A stretch of DNA of 64,000 bases from JACRCT01 sp049841135 (GTDB lineage Bacteria; Myxococcota; Myxococcia; Myxococcales; UBA5297). The position numbers and the translations under genes were made by a program. Location of the stretch: NCBI GenBank assembly GCA_049841135.1, contig JASGHK010000008.1, positions 682,001 through 746,000 of the forward strand, written 5' to 3'. Positions 63,278 to 64,000 of the stretch are shown in pieces. Position 1 is the stretch's first letter, and every line of letters starts with the position of its first letter. The notes under the pieces were generated by a model. That model did not search any database, was not told where the DNA came from, and saw only the letters and a list, made by a program, of their open reading frames with translations.

Positions 63278-63466
63278 ATGGAAACCCTTCCCCCGCGACG
63301 GCCCCTGGATGCGGACGAGGAGGACGATCGCCTGAGGCAGTACGAGCGGCTCGCCGACCTCTTCGACGAGTCGGACGAAGACGAGGACGAGGAGCTCGAA
63401 GAGGCGGGCGACGAGTTCGAGGACGAGCTCGACGAGGAAGCGTCCGCCGAAGACGAAGAGGAGTAG
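63278..63466 (+). CDS. Small, extremely acidic protein
   Basis: ATG 63278 behind GGGAGG; 62 residues. After a basic-neutral start (METLPPRRPLDADEEDDRL) nearly every residue is Asp or Glu (DESDEDEDEELEEAGDEFED). Ribosome site and codon use support translation. Possibly a nucleic-acid mimic or metal buffer; no family recognised. Confidence 0.55.
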   Translation: METLPPRRPLDADEEDDRLRQYERLADLFDESDEDEDEELEEAGDEFEDELDEEASAEDEEE

Positions 63467-63478
63467 CCGGACGCTGCG

Positions 63479-63510
63479 GCGCCGCTCCCTCCCGGAGGAG
63501 GAAGCGGCGC
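63479..63510. terminator. Hairpin between convergent genes
   Basis: GCGCCGCT (63479-63486) pairs with AGCGGCGC (63503-63510) and extends inward with one mismatch (CCCTCC/GGAGGA). Serves the acidic-protein gene (+) and the YceI gene (-). Confidence 0.6.
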
Positions 63511-63538
63511 GTCAGCCGGAGCCTTCGAGGCTAAGGCC

Positions 63539-64000
63539 CTACTTCTTGGCCTCGGCGGGCGCGGCCTCCTTCTTGATGAGCTCCGCGTCGATGGAGAGGT
63601 CGACCGTCTCGCCGACGAGCAGCCCGCCGCCGTCCAGGGTCTTGTTCCAGGTCATGCCGAAGTCCTTGCGGTTGATCTTGCCGGTGGCGGAGGCGGCGAC
63701 GACCGTCTGGCCCCAGGGAGACTTGGCCTCGGCCGACGGACCGGTGACCTCGAGGGTGACGGGCTTGGTGACGCCCTTGATGGTCAGGTCGCCGGTGACC
63801 TTGAGCTTGCCGGCCCCCGCCTTCTCCACCTTGGTCGACTTGAAGGTCGCGGTGCCGAACTTGTCGGCGTCGAAGAAGTCCGGGCTCTTCAAGTGCCCGT
63901 CGCGCTTGGCCTCGCGGGTGCTGATGGAGCCGATGTCGATGGTCACGTCGAGGGCGGTGGCCTCGGGCTTCTTGGGGTCGTAGCTGACCGTGCCGCTCAC
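63539..64000 (-). CDS. YceI-family lipid-binding protein, N-terminus outside window
   Basis: The frame runs to the last base, so about 40-70 N-terminal residues (including any signal peptide) are missing; 153 residues are visible. Conserved YceI stretches: SISTREAKRDGHLKSPDFFDADK, ATFKSTKVEKAG, VTGDLTIKGVTKPVTLEV and INRKDFGMTWNK. YceI proteins are small lipocalin-like barrels binding isoprenoids in the periplasm. The tail is Lys/Ala-rich (ELIKKEAAPAEAKK). Confidence 0.9.
   Translation of the reverse strand: MSGTVSYDPKKPEATALDVTIDIGSISTREAKRDGHLKSPDFFDADKFGTATFKSTKVEKAGAGKLKVTGDLTIKGVTKPVTLEVTGPSAEAKSPWGQTVVAASATGKINRKDFGMTWNKTLDGGGLLVGETVDLSIDAELIKKEAAPAEAKK

Overview
The window is about 70% G+C and nearly fully coding. 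It has many GTG/TTG starts, short intergenic gaps and little strand bias. Gene content points to a myxobacterium-like member of the Myxococcota: an OmpA protein with thrombospondin type-3 calcium repeats, a Cys-rich VWA protein, Asp-box and TPR proteins, a Ser/Thr kinase chimera, PilT/PilZ proteins, a stressosome and fliOPQR/flhB-type export genes. This assignment is inferred from gene content; no rRNA or other strong marker is present. No tRNA, rRNA or CRISPR array was seen.

Layout. 1-9.8 kb: surface and secreted proteins (VWA, OmpA, an Asp-box lipoprotein), a GNAT fusion, a membrane-anchored GH3 enzyme and a glycosyltransferase. 9.8-11.2 kb: dispersed repeat, small Cys-rich secreted protein, palindromic site, broken sirtuin gene. 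11.3-14.7 kb: trehalose synthase-maltokinase fusion. 14.7-16.5 kb: an IS630-type element with TA flanks, 30-bp inverted ends and a passenger ORF, bracketed by a 64-bp repeat family. 16.6-25.2 kb: the most unusual locus, eleven co-directional, mostly overlapping genes in the order hdrA, tusA, a five-gene stressosome-like module (RsbR, RsbS, long ATPase, RsbX phosphatase, RsbT-like ATPase), mvhD, mvhG, mvhA and a hydrogenase maturation protease. 25-31 kb: adenylate cyclase, large phospholipase-D-family protein, VOC protein, trmB, YkgJ-type protein. 31-37 kb: PBP1A, Pal-like lipoprotein, PilZ protein, PilT-type ATPase. 37-43 kb: TPR protein, small proteins, glycosyltransferase, Spy-like protein, MEDS protein. 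43.8-48 kb: kinase chimera, stand-alone FlhB-tail protein, diheme lipoprotein with a b561-like membrane partner. 48-53.5 kb: AlkB and an RND efflux pair. 53.6-58 kb: Zn-ribbon pilin-like protein and flhB, fliR, fliQ, fliP, fliO. 58-64 kb: rsmE, prmA, double M16 peptidase, small membrane and acidic proteins, YceI (cut by the window end).

How the genes work together. In the hydrogenase locus, MvhAG should oxidise or produce H2, MvhD should link it to the flavoprotein HdrA, and the Rsb proteins form a partner-switching module that could sense state and gate an output. HdrB/HdrC and any sigma factor or RsbU target are absent. The RND pair, the fli-type block, the PilT/PilZ pair and the redox pair at 46.7-47.9 kb each look like small operons.

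Quality caveat. At least fifteen genes are interrupted by single-base frameshifts. Most are insertions at sites that homology restores to GATC or GAGCTC (listed in the findings). I treat these genes as probably intact and give coordinates spanning the shift.
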